NCBI GenBank assembly: GCA_013115125.1
Contig: JABANN010000370.1
Coordinates: forward strand, 1-34,685
Length of the DNA: 34,685 nucleotides
Origin: Perkinsus olseni
Lineage: Eukaryota > Perkinsozoa > Perkinsida
Direction: 5' to 3'
The number at the start of each line of letters is the position of its first letter. Position 1 is the first letter of the stretch. Below, in pieces: positions 21,489-32,394 of this stretch. The notes below the pieces were generated by a model that worked only from the letters and a program-made list of their open reading frames with translations, was not told the origin of the DNA and searched no databases. The translations under genes were made by a program, and so were the position numbers.

Positions 21489-23735
21489 CTACGCCTTGTT
21501 CTCGGCAGGGGTGTCTTTCATGGAATCGAACTCTTTGACGATCTTGTCTTTTATGTTGACATCCTCCGAGACGTCATCAGCTGCTGTTGACTTATCCTGC
21601 TCATCGTCCTAAGCCAGGGATACTAGCCGCTTTCCACCGAGGAACGTGACTTCTACCTCAGCCTCGTCGGCAGAATCCTCATCAGGCGACAAGTCAGTGA
21701 TAGGATCTGTTGCAAGATCATCGTCAAAGCCGCCGAACATATCATTCCTCGGCTGAGGCTTGGTAGTCTGTACGAAGATAAGATGCCCGTCCAGTGGCAG
21801 CAGCAGCACAGATCGGAAGGCTTACGATATCTCTGACCATCTCACTCATGGAGAGGTTCACCTCCGCTCCGTCAAGGAAATCGTTTACGTAAAACGATCT
21901 GAGAATACGATACTACAACGAAGTGGATGACTGAGGCCACTCACGATAGTTGAACAGCATCCAGAGGGAACCTATCATTGACCACATCAACAGAGTCTGT
22001 GAACGCCTTAGGGAGGAGCTTATAGTCCACTGTACTGTAGAACTGTGGCATGCGTGTATCTGATAGTAGTGATAGCAGACGCACCCCTGTGAGGGATAAC
22101 GCAAGCATTGAGCCCTGAGGATACCATGCTCATTCAGCCAGCTCAATAGATGCTCATATGAGGGGTGCGTGATGGTCTGCCAGCCCAAACTCCGAGATGT
22201 AAAACGACTGAAGCTCTTAGCTGGATCCACGATGGGTGCCCCTCCCAACGAGACGTAGTGCAGCACTGTTTTAGTGTCCTGCAGCAGGGGCAGTATGTAA
22301 ATAAGATGTGTTCACTAGTTACCTCATCATCAGTAGTGGCAAGCTCCTTCATAGTAGCGTCCAGGACAGCGGTCTTTACGAGAGCATCGTAGGGTTCGGG
22401 GGAGGCCAGTAAGAGATGTCGCACTCGTGTCTGGTACACCGAGACCTCAGGCCCCGCTACGAGCCGTCCCCTGGCCGATGCTTACCTCATCCTTATCCGC
22501 CGAACGCTCGATGACACCAGACTCACTCGCTATACTTCTGATGACATCCAAAGTCTCATCCAGTACTTCCATGAATTTCTTTTGGCTGGAGGGCTCCAAG
22601 AAGGTGAGAGCGTCCTCGGCTAAGAGCGGCAACTCGTACCTGGAGGAGGAACCACTGTGCAGCAACATGCCGCACTGAGGATGAAGACTTACTCGCTGGT
22701 AGTGTCGCCTCTATTAAAGAGCCTTCCTAGCCGCATCCAAGCGGGGCCTTGTGACCATCGTCCCAACGCCTCCACCTTCGTCGTTGGTGAGGTCACGTCA
22801 TCATCCGCGGAGAACAGGCATGACCGAGGACAGCTCGATGCACAGCTGATTCTAGAACACAAGGAACATGGCCTGAACCCAACTCCTTCCCCCCTGTTAC
22901 ACTGCGGCATCTTGGACAGCACTCGGGGCGACCTCTTTCGTAACTACCTCTACCCCACGCCCAGCCAAGAGCACTCGGGCCACTGGGGCCACCTCATCGG
23001 GGCAATAGAGCGTAACAGGAGAGTATCCCAGGGCTACTGCCATGGCGCTGAGGGGAGGAGTAGCCAAGAGTATCATCTGGAGAAGGGACCTCACCTATCA
23101 GTGATGGCCTTCAACAGATTCCCCTCATCGGCGTCGGTGATGACGGCAGCTGTTTTACCATTCCCAGGGGTATAACGACCAACCCTCCCGCTGCCTACGG
23201 ACAACTGAGTAAGGGGAGACTGCCGGTGAACTGGTGCTACCTTGATTAGAGGTAGGGTCCTCCAAAGAGGATACCACTGCATCAATCTCACATAGTTTAC
23301 CCACCACAGTGTTCGCTGCTGAATCATAAAGGGTTGGCTGACGCAGGAACCAGACTTCGACTGCAGAACTGGTGCTTAGGCTTACTTGAATAGCCTTTGC
23401 AGCATCAACCAGACTCGCTTTATTTAGAGGGACAGGCTCTTCCAGTTCACCCGTCTTGGCTCCCTCTACAACCTTAGCAACCGCCAAAGGGTCAGCATCA
23501 CCACTCTGAAGGCAATGATAGGCCACAACGCTGGCAATAGGTGAGTAGATACTACATCCTCGTTCTCCTTCGTTTCAATGTCACTGATGAGGCCTTTCAC
23601 GGTGGTTTCGACATCACTGTTCGTCCTGGCTGCCGTAGCAAAGCCTCGGAGGGCAGTAGATAAGGACGCTACACCAGACCTTAGGACAGGACTTGATGGA
23701 AGCAGCTTGAGACTACTCAAGGTAGACATACTCAT
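21489..23735 (-). CDS. predicted mitochondrial protein, 13 exons, family not recognised
   Basis: The N-terminus MSMSTLSSLKLLPSSPVLRS, followed by GVASLSTALRGFATAART, is basic, Ser/Ala-rich and lacks acidic residues, as a mitochondrial presequence would. Thirteen exons join in phase through twelve introns of roughly 38-55 nt. Successive exons include SGDADPLAVAKVVEGAKTGE, SGRVGRYTPGNGKTAAVITD, AMAVALGYSPVTLYCPDEV, YELPLLAEDALTFLEPSSQK, TRVRHLLLASPEPYDALVK and VRLLSLLSDTRMPQFYSTVD. The C-terminus is acidic, ending FDSMKDTPAENKA before TAG. An intron at about 22850 can be spliced two ways: a GTGTAA donor gives an early stop, while GTAACA keeps the frame into the next exons, and I prefer the latter. 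If the first is used, this would be two proteins. No catalytic motif is recognised; the GNGKT string is not a proper P-loop. Confidence 0.6.
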
Positions 23736-23914
23736 AATAAATTGGTAGAACTGAGAACATCTCCCATGCTACTACGTCCTCTATACCGGAGTAGACAGCG
23801 CCCATCCCCGGGGCGGATTGTGAGAGCATTGAAGACTTCTCCAGCGCAATACTGTTGAAGTGGGTATAATCGAAATCTTCAACATACTCTCGTCCTCGGT
23901 CCTCCTTGTCACTT

Positions 23915-24348
23915 CTACTCCTTACGGCTCCCAGTGCCCTTCGTCTTCCCTGACTTACTCTCCTTCTTCTCTAACTCATCCAAGTACTTATGATGGCATA
24001 GCGTGAATAGCGTAATGAGAATGGCGAAGAGGAGCACATGGGTGAGGTTGTACTCGAAACGGTTGTGCTGAGAGAGATCAGTGATGCACTCCTCTACGAT
24101 CATCAGCCCAAGGCATCAACTACCTTGAAGGGCAACGAGTTCTGTAGGAAGTTACCGAATACTCCAGTACGAGCCCTCTCCGTTACTACTACGAACTTAT
24201 AGAAGAGGCTCAGCACGTATCTAGAGCCCAACCGTGCTAGCAGGAACTAGCGTGATGGATAGTACAGTGACAGTCCTGATAAACAGACGACGAAGGCCCC
24301 AGTGACAAGGGCATCCAGTAGACGACTGATACTAACAATGGCAGTCAT
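23915..24348 (-). CDS. small membrane protein, two predicted TM segments
   Basis: The function is not recognised. Three exons (24348-24292, 24246-24124, 24067-23915) are separated by introns of 45 and 56 nt and encode 110 residues with all phases matching. The first two exons give a hydrophobic N-terminal stretch (LLDALVTGAFFLLARL) followed by YVLSLFYKFVVV. The last exon has a clear membrane helix, VLLFAILITLFTLC, and then a strongly charged tail, LDELEKKESKSGKTKGTG. The basic tail suggests a cytosolic or matrix-facing C-terminus on an organelle membrane. It lies 179 nt upstream of the leader-bearing gene on the same strand. Confidence 0.6.
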
Positions 24349-24500
24349 AGTAGGGGATAGTAGTTACCGCTAAAAACCTGACAACATCCATTGAGCGCAC
24401 GTTCTGTGAAAGATTTCCATTTCCCACCAAGAATTTTTCGAGTTTCTCGCGCGCCACAAAATTACGTTGGCGCGTGAAGGTCGGTCGTCGTCATTCACGA

Positions 24501-24863
24501 CTAGTCACCATCATATGTCTTAGTATTGCCTCTGACCATGTCCACTGCTGATGGAGGTTTCGACTTTGATGCAGTATTGGTAGTAGATGGTTTTGGGTGG
24601 TAGTAGGAGGCTTTCAGACGACCCTTCTCCTGCTTCAGAGAGCTGATAACCCTCCCGCTGGGGGTGATGCCGCTGATAACAATACAGCTGGCATGTTCGG
24701 TGGGGGTATTGCTGATCTTGAGAGTCAAGTCGCTGTGACTTACCTCTGTGGAGAGTGCGGAGCGTAAGATAGTAGGGGGAGGGAGTGTTGGTGAGGTAGT
24801 AGTGTGAACAGGTACGTCGACATAAAACCTCATGATGCAGTAAGATGCCGCGAATGTGGACAT
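24501..24863 (-). CDS. hypothetical protein, 120 aa
   Basis: A single frame starts at MSTFAASYCIMRFYVDV and ends DMVRGNTKTYDGD before TGA. It contains a strand-like section, SDLTLKISNTPTEHASCIVI, and a Lys/Ser-rich C-terminus. A GTAAGT site with a possible acceptor 56 nt later lies inside, but splicing there would move into a less protein-like frame, so I keep it unspliced. It is divergent from the EF-hand/WWE gene, with 197 nt between the two starts, so they may share a promoter region. The function is unknown. Confidence 0.45.
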   Translation of the reverse strand: MSTFAASYCIMRFYVDVPVHTTTSPTLPPPTILRSALSTEVSHSDLTLKISNTPTEHASCIVISGITPSGRVISSLKQEKGRLKASYYHPKPSTTNTASKSKPPSAVDMVRGNTKTYDGD

Positions 24864-25028
24864 CGTATATTATACAAGCTGAGGCAGAAGCAGAGGCCCT
24901 GTATCTATGAGGCACGATAGGGCCGATGATGATGACGTTTCCTATGATGGTCGTCGTCTATTGCACTATTGTCAAGCAGCAGCACGTTACTCATTCTATA
25001 AACGGCTTCCGCGTTGGTGTCGGGTGAG

Positions 25029-25073
25029 ATGGGAACTTCTCTCTATCAGGAGTTCCTGTCATGGCTAAGGTAG
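25029..25073 (+). other. possible upstream ORF overlapping a start codon
   Basis: An ATG at 25029 opens a 14-codon frame (MGTSLYQEFLSWLR) that ends at TAG 25071-25073. It overlaps, in another frame, the ATG at 25061 of the EF-hand/WWE gene. If the transcript starts upstream, it could lower translation of that gene. The transcript start is unknown. Confidence 0.25.
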
Positions 25074-27009
25074 AGGTCCCTACCAACTCTCGAGGGGAGC
25101 AGCTCCTGCGGGTCAAGTCCCTCACAGGAGCGGCCAAGATCCACCTCGGTCTGCGGAGGGTCGAAGCCACCGAAGCGGACCTCATCCGCACCCTCGGTGT
25201 GTCGGGAGTCGCAGCGGAGCGATGCATGGAATTCCTCACACGGGATGAGGGGAACTCGAGAAGGGGAAGGGTGAACAGTGATGAGCTCGTGGCTGGCTTG
25301 GCGTGGTCCTGTGGTAATGAGACAGTTAATGCTAAGTTAGCCTTCGTGGAAGAGATCGGTGTCAGCCCAGACGCTGTTGCCATTGGAGTGGCCAGGGTCG
25401 GAGGATATTCCGAGGTACCCTCTCACCGTGAGTTGATGATACCCACGTCCCCTGCAGGGGCATCACCTGACTATTCGACTAGTGTAATAACTAAACTCAA
25501 AGTAATAGGAGTAGAGGTCAATCGGGAGGATGAGGGGACGGAGCCTATGAGTGGTGAGCCTGAGTGGATGGATGTACTACGGGAGAGGGGGCAGTTGGGG
25601 GCTCGTAAGGCTTGGATACCACGCCAGCCTTTGGTTGAGATGACATCAATCAGCCTGCTTGGCAATCGGAGGTTGAAGCTGGCAGGAGCCGCAGCGAACA
25701 CTTCCTCTGAAGAGTTGACCATGAGTATAAAACAGGTTGAGAGATTATACTACGTCTTCAGACTACTGGACTCCGATAATTCTGCCTTCATAAAGCTGGA
25801 GGACTACGTGAATCGGATGCAACGGACGGGTAAAACAGTGAATACAAGGTTCATGTCCTGGGCACACAAGTACATAATATCCCACGTCACAGAGGAACGA
25901 CTAAAGGCTTACGTGGGGTTCAAAGATATTCTCCACATACTCTTGCCCAACTGCTCAGAGGCCTCCATCGAGGGCCTCATGCAAGAGCATAGGGAATACT
26001 ATAGGAGCCTCCAGGAGTTGGAGGCTTCCGCGTCGGCGACAAACGGGCAGCCGAGTAGATCTTTCGTTCCAGGGATGAAGGGCAAATTATCAGGGCTCAC
26101 CGTGGATGATCAGGGAGCCGCTGATGCCAACCTTAGTCGTAGGAGTAGGCGACCGACTCAAGGGGAGAGGGACTTGCATCACGACGGAGTTGAGATATCT
26201 TTGGAAAGGCTGATGGAACTTAGACGATTATTCGATATGATAGATTACAATGGCAGAGGGGTGGTGGACCTTAGGCAGCTGAGGGGATTCTTCTCAGACG
26301 CCCTTGATGATCTCAATGATCTTGATAGGGTATTGGTCAGACTCAAGGGGAGGAACACGCTCGCTGAAGATGCCAGCAAAGTAACATTCACTCGAGATGA
26401 CTTTATAAACATGATATTACCAGAGGGGTTAGTCCCGTGTGCATACCCGACACCCCGATCCATGAAGGCTTCAAGCGAACAGCTCTGGCGATGCCGGCAT
26501 GCACGGGTGTTATCAGCTCTACAGATACCCGCTGCCTTGCAGGGATATGACCATCCACAGGACCCTGTGGAGGTGAGAGCTCTCCAACCCTCCCATCAGG
26601 GCATTTTCTCTCCTGGTTCCAGGTACATGCTGATACACTTGATCCCGTGGTTGACGCTAACGGCTTGTCACGCACTGCACTAGATCTTCCCCAAATACCA
26701 CCCTTACCATCACCCGCCGCTCCACCGTCTTCCGGCGGTGACGGTACCTCCCCTTCGGGAGGGGAGGCCACGATGATGATGCTCAGTGACAATCTCATGC
26801 GGCATTGTTGTAAGCTTGTACCGTAGTCCTACTACTGCTGAACCAGCAGTATTCCCTGCCGCTATCGAGTTGGAGACTCAGCAAGTTCCTCTCTACAGTG
26901 TTCCTCATCCCCCCTTCGAATGCCGTAGTCGCCCTCCCCTCATCCTCGATGGGTTGTTTCCCCTCCTCCGCCGCAGCTGGTGCCCGGTACGCCGTGCCTT
27001 CCATCAACC

Positions 27010-27057
<48 letters not shown>

Positions 27058-28507
27058 CTGGATCCAGTAGATCGAGCAGTAGCTTCCAGGGCCCTCTGAG
27101 GCCTATCATAGTGGTGTCTCCCATCACGCGGAAGGCTAAGCCCTCATTATTTCCTGCCGACCGACAGCATCCGCTTTCCGCCACCGTCACATCTCCCCAG
27201 AGTGATGAGATTGCAGTTTCTAAGTGGGAGTGGAGGAAGAACAGGTATAGCTGGCTTGTCTCATGATACGCGCTTGAGTGAGGCATTTCAGAAACGAGGA
27301 GTGGCGGCCGTTTCCCTGGGCGGTGGAGAGGGAGCTTGAGACCTCCTACCTAACCTTCCTCAACTCAGCCACTCAGGGCGCCCTCGTACAAGATTTTGCC
27401 AACTTCCGTGTGGTCATAGCCGGCAATCATTACCGTATTAACTTCATCGATATGGTACAGTACAACTCCTCGACAGGGATGGGCCGGCCAGTGAGGAGAA
27501 TGCTACCACCAGTAGAGGTGCGGGCGGATCCGACCAGACGCCTTCCGGGCGGGGTACAATGGAAATGGTTTGAAGTGCAGACCCGAGACCTCAAGCTTGT
27601 GAAGGAAAATACCGCAGCGCACATCGAGATGCTTTACCGTTTGTTTAAGGACGGGTCGTGCTCGAGCCGCGCTAGGATCCCCCTCTTCGATGGACATGGT
27701 GACACGTTGTTGGTGGACTTTAGATGGATGACCTCTATGAAGAGTGGTGGGGTAGTCCGTCCCCTCCTGAGGACTGAGCATGGAAGCGTTACCGATCCCG
27801 CACTGCATATTGAGGATGATGATGACGTGGCTGCGATGGTGATGCAGTATCACCCATGGTTGACGCGGGCCAGACCAGACAGGAGGAGGGAGCCGCATGC
27901 CGACTGGCTGACCGACAAAGTATTCTTTAATAAGATATTCCTACCAGCCATGGAGAAGGCTGGCTTCACGGTGACGGCTAAGGCCAGGGAAGATATCTTC
28001 GATTATTCCTACAATACCGACTTTCGACGAACTCGCAGCAGCGGGAGGGTGGAGATGCGGGGTGGGCAAAGATACTTCCCCCCTCACGGTTGGAAGAGGT
28101 TCGCTGTGGCAGTTCGTGGACGTTACGACTCTGGTGATAACTCCTGGCTTGGCTTGGCCAACACCGACGGTAGAGAGTGGGCTGTGGCTTATCACGGTAC
28201 TAGTGCTGCCAACTTGCCAGGCATCTTAGCACGGGGTATCAGACCGGGTACTAGGCAGAACTACTCTCAGGAGGTTGGAATAACACAAGGGATATATTGC
28301 TCTCCCCATCCAGACACGGCTGGGGTATATAGCGATACAATACTGGTGGAAGGTAGACGGATTGGCGTCATGCTGCAGTGTAGGGTAAGGCCAGCGGCTG
28401 TGAGGCAGTGCCAGTCTCGACAGGACTATTGGGTCATTGAAAGCAGTGATGATGTACGACCCTATGGAGTGCTAGTTCGAGAGCTTTTCGATGATAGTGA
28501 TGGCTGA
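25061..28507 (+). CDS. EF-hand-like / tandem WWE / ADP-ribosyltransferase-like fusion protein
   Basis: Five exons (25061-26572, 26623-26809, 26847-26924, 26977-27244, 27292-28507) give 3261 coding nt, an exact 1086 codons plus stop, with every phase matching. Residues 1-504 hold EF-hand-like helices and two degenerate loops, DSDNSAFIKLED (237-248) and DYNGRGVVDLRQ (395-406). A Pro/Ser-rich linker and 15 aspartates (605-619) follow. WWE 1 spans about 675-751 (KWEWRKNRNEEWRPF to GRPVRR) and is itself split by the 47-nt last intron. WWE 2 is about 770-842. The ART-like domain has YFPPHGWKRF, VAYHGT with His983, and QGIYCSP with Tyr1017, fitting the first two residues of an H-Y-[E/D/Q] triad; the third is not clear. 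WWE domains bind ADP-ribose-type ligands. Alternative: two genes, the first ending at TAG 26824-26826, but then the second lacks a good start ATG. Confidence 0.72.
27012..27056 (+). repeat. (GAT)15 repeat coding for polyaspartate
   Basis: Fifteen perfect GAT codons lie in the linker just before the WWE domains. The pure codon run suggests recent expansion and probable length variation among strains. Confidence 0.95.
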
Positions 28508-28604
28508 GGCTGAGACTTTTGCTGGGCATGCCAGCTAGGACGGTCGGTCCGTGTCTTGTGAGTCTTTTTTGTTTTCAATATGAGACGGCGTCGACCGGGA
28601 AGTG

Positions 28605-29286
28605 ATGATTGTTAGCATTTACTCCAGACTTCTCCGGATGGGGGGTCAGCTCTCCTGGTGCTACTACCCTAATAGGAAGCAGTCCTCCTATCACAGCAGG
28701 GCGCGACCTTCTTCTTCTTCGTGGACTGACTCATTCTATATGCCGGGCAGTGGCTCACCAAGGGTGTTTGACCATAGGCCTAGTGCTAATAATAATATGA
28801 TACCGTAGGAGGCTGATCAGTGTCATATGCACTGAATATTGCGCTGCTTTTACCTCAGATCGTTGCCTATCAAGAAGCGTGAAGGCAGGAAGATCAGTCG
28901 GGTCCGTTCCACCAGGGCTTTTAGCCCTTCTTTGGATACGGCGTTGTTGCAGAAATATGCCACTCCACGAGAGCGTACGGGGAGCACCACTCCTTTGACG
29001 ACAGCCCGATCTGCGGGGTTCACTACTCCGAGGTCTTACAGAGACAAGAGGCGATACACTGACAGGAAGGAGAGGGCAATCAGCACTTCGTAGGCCTCCT
29101 CTTCCTAATGGCCTCCAGACTCGGACTGATACTTGCCTTAGGTCCAAACCTAGCCTAGTCATTGAGGAAGATATGGAAAAGAAGTTGCGACGGATAAGAG
29201 ACAATCGGCTCAGTCTCGACGAAATCATCTCCCGTACCGATGACCTCCATGCTATGATACACACTGCTCGTGCAAGACTTACATGA
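28605..29286 (+). CDS. basic Ser/Thr/Arg-rich hypothetical protein
   Basis: The function is not recognised. Exons join through a GTAGGAGG..CCTCAG intron (about 28807-28858) and a GTAGGCCT..CCTTAG intron (about 29089-29140), both in phase. The middle exon is very basic, with SLPIKKREGRKISRVRS and several Thr-Pro or Ser-Pro sites (YATPRERTGSTTPLTTARS), which could be kinase targets. The end is helical, EEDMEKKLRRIRDNRLSL then HAMIHTARARLT, before TGA 29284-29286. The start is doubtful: ATG 28605 is in frame with exon 1, but ATG 28580 (MRRRRPG) with another short intron is also possible. Confidence 0.5.
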
Positions 29287-29446
29287 TCGTCCTCATGCCG
29301 TTGTCATCAATCTATGCTGTTCAATCGGCTGTGTTGCGCAGATGAGTTTGCTTACTGAAAGGGGTTGTATTGGAATACTCTCATCCGATCGCCTCAAGAC
29401 ACTGTCAGTACTCGACTGATCCCAGTATTGAACAGACCGAGTGGTG

Positions 29447-30150
29447 ATGCACCCCGGCACTAGCCCTGATGCCTCGAGATCGTCATCATCTCGCCAGGGC
29501 AGTCAGCCATCATCGGGAGCACTGGCTTCATTTTCTAGCGAGGATATCAGAGCGGTGAAAAGGGCCGAGGAGTCTGTCTGGCTCCAACAGGAGCAGCGAC
29601 GCATTAGATGGCTACAGCGGCTCAAGGAGAAAATATCCGACGAGGAAGAGCGAGAGTAGGACCCGTTCTTCGATCCTGCAACTGCCTCGCCCGTCTTCGA
29701 ATACAGCTTTTCCCGTGCGGTATTACTCGATGCCAGATTTGAGTGTGTACAGAAGGCTAAAAGGGCGAGGCTCTCGCGGTCGAGGATTCCTCGTACGGCG
29801 CCGACGACCCACCGTTATGAGAAGTCGCGGGTGAATAGACCCAGGCCCAGGGCTAGGGAGGAGGAATCGAGGTTGGACTCCGAGAGGGAGTCCACAGAGA
29901 TCAGAGGTACGGCTTCTCCGCTGTCATACAGCCTATTGCGGCATTGAACGGATCACGACTTGCACTCAGTGCAATGCTTTGTGGGATCGTTGCCGTGGAA
30001 AAAATTACACTCATGTCAGTTCTCCCTGAGGCATATTGCGGAAGCGACGATGATATTGAAAGCGATGAAGACTCCAGTGATGACGAAGCTCTTGGCGACA
30101 AGGACGACAAGCGGAATGATGGCGCCGGTGAGTCGTGGGGCTGGGGTTGA
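29447..30150 (+). CDS. hypothetical protein: helical basic N-terminus, acidic C-terminus
   Basis: The function is not recognised. Exon 1 starts MHPGTSPDASRSSSSRQGSQ and turns helical: RAVKRAEESVWLQQEQRRIR. A 51-nt intron at 29656-29706 (GTAGGA..TACAG) removes an in-frame TAG. Exon 2 continues FSRAVLLDARFECVQKAKRA. A second intron at 29831-29904 (GTGAAT..ATCAG, 74 nt) links to GFSAVIQPIAALNGSRLALS and a strongly acidic end, CGSDDDIESDEDSSDDEALG, before the stop at 30148-30150. The second intron is less sure than the first, since one other frame near 29907-29999 is also open and Cys-rich. Confidence 0.45.
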
Positions 30151-31482
30151 ACTGGTCTAAGCAGCGCGTATAACATCAATTGTTGATTCGAATGACGAGG
30201 ATGCTCGAACGATATATACGCAGCTGTTCAACTGGTTTAATCGGCCTTAACGCCTCGTTATCCAGCTATTTCGGCATAATCGATACATCATGTGGATCTG
30301 TGTTGAGGACGAGCTCATCGTGTCAGAGCGTGATTGACTTTGGAGTACGGTCTGCGTGTTGAAGTGATGTGAACAGTGAAAATCCGTGAAGTATTTATTT
30401 TATTCCGCCAGTTTGAAAGCTGTCTTGTGTTCAGGCATCCTTTCCCCTGGCCACCCGACGACGGCGGAATGCCCGCAGGTACTCGAGCAATATCTCCCTG
30501 TAGCCTATATCAGCGTGCCACCTAAGCCTTTATAGACGTGGGACTGATTCTTGTGTTTATTACGAGTGTCTTTCGCCGGCGATATTCAAACCCTGGTAGA
30601 TAGCAACTCATCGAAGTTCGCATCATTGGTGTCAGTGATCATGTTATTTCTCTGTGACAACACTCGTTTGTTCGAAACTGTCAGGCGCGGATAAAACGAG
30701 CATCAGACGCGACGCCAGGCATAAGCGCTGTTTTTTGACTCGGTCTCGCACTCGTGAACACAGAAGCTGAGACTCGTCCTGTTAGTAACATCGACAGCAT
30801 GCGTCGTGGATAAGGAGCGAGATATCTTGTTATGCATAAACAGCGAGGGCATCCGAAAGAGAGTCTGCCATCGTGCGTTCAGCTTGCCTCGTCAGTGCCT
30901 GATCGATGACAACCTTCTGATTAGTCTACTTCTAGCGAAGTCTGATCTATGCTGTTTGGAGAAGAGGGAGAGATGATCGAGCTCAACGCACTAGAGTCCC
31001 ACCCGAGTCGAATCTCGGTCGCTTACGAGGAGGACCATCATCTTCTTCCTCTGAGCTGTCGCTGAGAGAGGACCCAAGGAAACGACGTCGGCTATAGACT
31101 TTATTTTGACTGAATCCCAGCGTTTCGGATGGTCAACATTGAGAAGGTGTTGTGAACAAGGCAGGAGATGGTATGACGGTTATCTCACCGTGTACAGCCA
31201 CACATTCCTATGATGTACTTACGTCTCGATCGGGGGGCTACCAAGGCCGGTGCTCCCGTCCCATGGATAATACCGGGCTACCTCCGCGATCCTGCAAAAT
31301 AGAGGCCACTGAAGGCTACGTGCGATCTTGGTTCGATCGGCGTTAGGGTAAGCCTAAGGTTTGAGGCACCCCTACCATCTGTTGATTGATTCTCTCGTCC
31401 AGTACTGATTCTCACGCTCCTGGTTGTATCTGCGATAGAGAGCTACCACGAGCCAAAATCAAATTAACGAGCGTGAGCGCTC
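30151..31482. other. gene-poor stretch
   Basis: There are only short open frames without protein-like sequence. The longest, 31152-31346 (MNKAGDGMTVISPCTATHSY), could be a small exon but has no partner that I can find. I see no tRNA, repeat array or mobile element. It is the longest stretch without a recognised gene in the window. Confidence 0.45.
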
Positions 31483-32118
31483 TCACCTGGTTCCTGCGCG
31501 GTCTCCGATCATTATAAGATACCTTCCAGTTGTCCGTTCTCTCACCAAGAGCATGACACTAGAACTCCCAGAATATGAAGATAGACTCATCGCGGTGAAT
31601 TGGGCATCCTCAGAAGACGCAGTGCCATTGTCCCATATGATCGCTTTGCCTGATACTGACCCGCCGTTCTTTGACATATTATAGCGCAGTATTCCACTTG
31701 AATACTTGATAGCGGCTACGAAGTTGGGTTTTTTGCTGAGGAATGAGTAGTCCACTCCCATTAAGGCTTCCGGCCCTAATCTAATGGGGCGTGATAGGTG
31801 GACCATCCGGCCATCGATGTTCATCCTAAGCCCAGCGTCCTCCCTCTCAAGCGAGAACAGCTGATAAGCCTGCTCTCTGGACAGTTCGCGTTGCCTGTTC
31901 GATGAAAAGTTGTCATATCTTTCACTTGTATTGAAGTTTGAGAAGATGAATGTGATCGGGCCATCCGGTTCACCAATTGCGCAGATCACGCGGTGATTGG
32001 GCTCCGTCTGATACACACAGTGGACGTCGTCGTCTACACCCGCAAGACAGATGGAAAATACCAAAGCGAAGAAAGGAAGGGCAAGCGGCAAGGGGACGCA
32101 GGTCGATGTGATGGCCAT
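31483..32118 (-). CDS. predicted secreted protein, 211 aa
   Basis: The N-terminus is a good signal peptide: MAITSTCVPLPLALPFFALV followed by FSICLAGVDDD, with cleavage likely after LAG. Several N-glycosylation-type sites follow (NTS, NFS, NMS, NGT). The mature part reads as a strand-rich domain (VHCVYQTEPNHRVICAIGEP, VHLSRPIRLGPEALMGVDY, RYLIMIGDRAGTR) with few cysteines. No family is recognised. The frame is uninterrupted and ends in TGA at 31483-31485. It shares strand and secretion with the pepsin-like protease further right, so both may belong to a secreted set, but nothing in the sequence links their functions. Confidence 0.65.
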   Translation of the reverse strand: MAITSTCVPLPLALPFFALVFSICLAGVDDDVHCVYQTEPNHRVICAIGEPDGPITFIFSNFNTSERYDNFSSNRQRELSREQAYQLFSLEREDAGLRMNIDGRMVHLSRPIRLGPEALMGVDYSFLSKKPNFVAAIKYSSGILRYNMSKNGGSVSGKAIIWDNGTASSEDAQFTAMSLSSYSGSSSVMLLVRERTTGRYLIMIGDRAGTR

Positions 32119-32394
32119 GGTAGATCGAGAAGACTGTCGCTAGAAGGGAGCCACTCACAGCTTCTCAGAGCAAGATGCCGCAACTCCATCTAAGGGCTCG
32201 AACTCATTTCGACTGTCTGGCGATGAACATGTATTGACAACGCAAGCTGATATGAGCGGGAAAACTGGGAACGATCTTCCTTACGACTGTGCCGGTGATG
32301 GCACCGCTCTCCTCCCGAATCTTGGTCCGTGCTACTACTCAATCAGTAGTACTGATCAATATGCCCTTATGACATACGACGACGGGCTGCCAAG

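Noticed and set aside
23130-23190. GRYTPGNGKT in the leader-bearing protein as a Walker A P-loop.
   Set aside because: The spacing does not fit [AG]x4GK[ST] and no Walker B partner is seen.
26795-27286. Minus-strand frame with a long poly-Ser run.
   Set aside because: The run is the antisense reading of the GAT repeat; the plus strand holds the WWE gene.
29657-29659. In-frame TAG between two protein-like stretches, suggesting stop-codon read-through.
   Set aside because: A 51-nt intron (29656-29706, GTAGGA..TACAG) contains the TAG and keeps phase, which is the simpler reading in this genome.
29907-29999. Cys-rich open stretch in another frame (RCHTAYC, CTQCNALWDRCRGKNYTH) that resembles a zinc-binding fold.
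   Set aside because: I could not join it in phase to both neighbours. The competing frame leads naturally into the acidic C-terminus. It would deserve a look if RNA data place an exon here.
30990-31020. tRNA-like T-arm (GAGTCGAATCTC).
   Set aside because: No matching acceptor, D or anticodon arms could be drawn around it.
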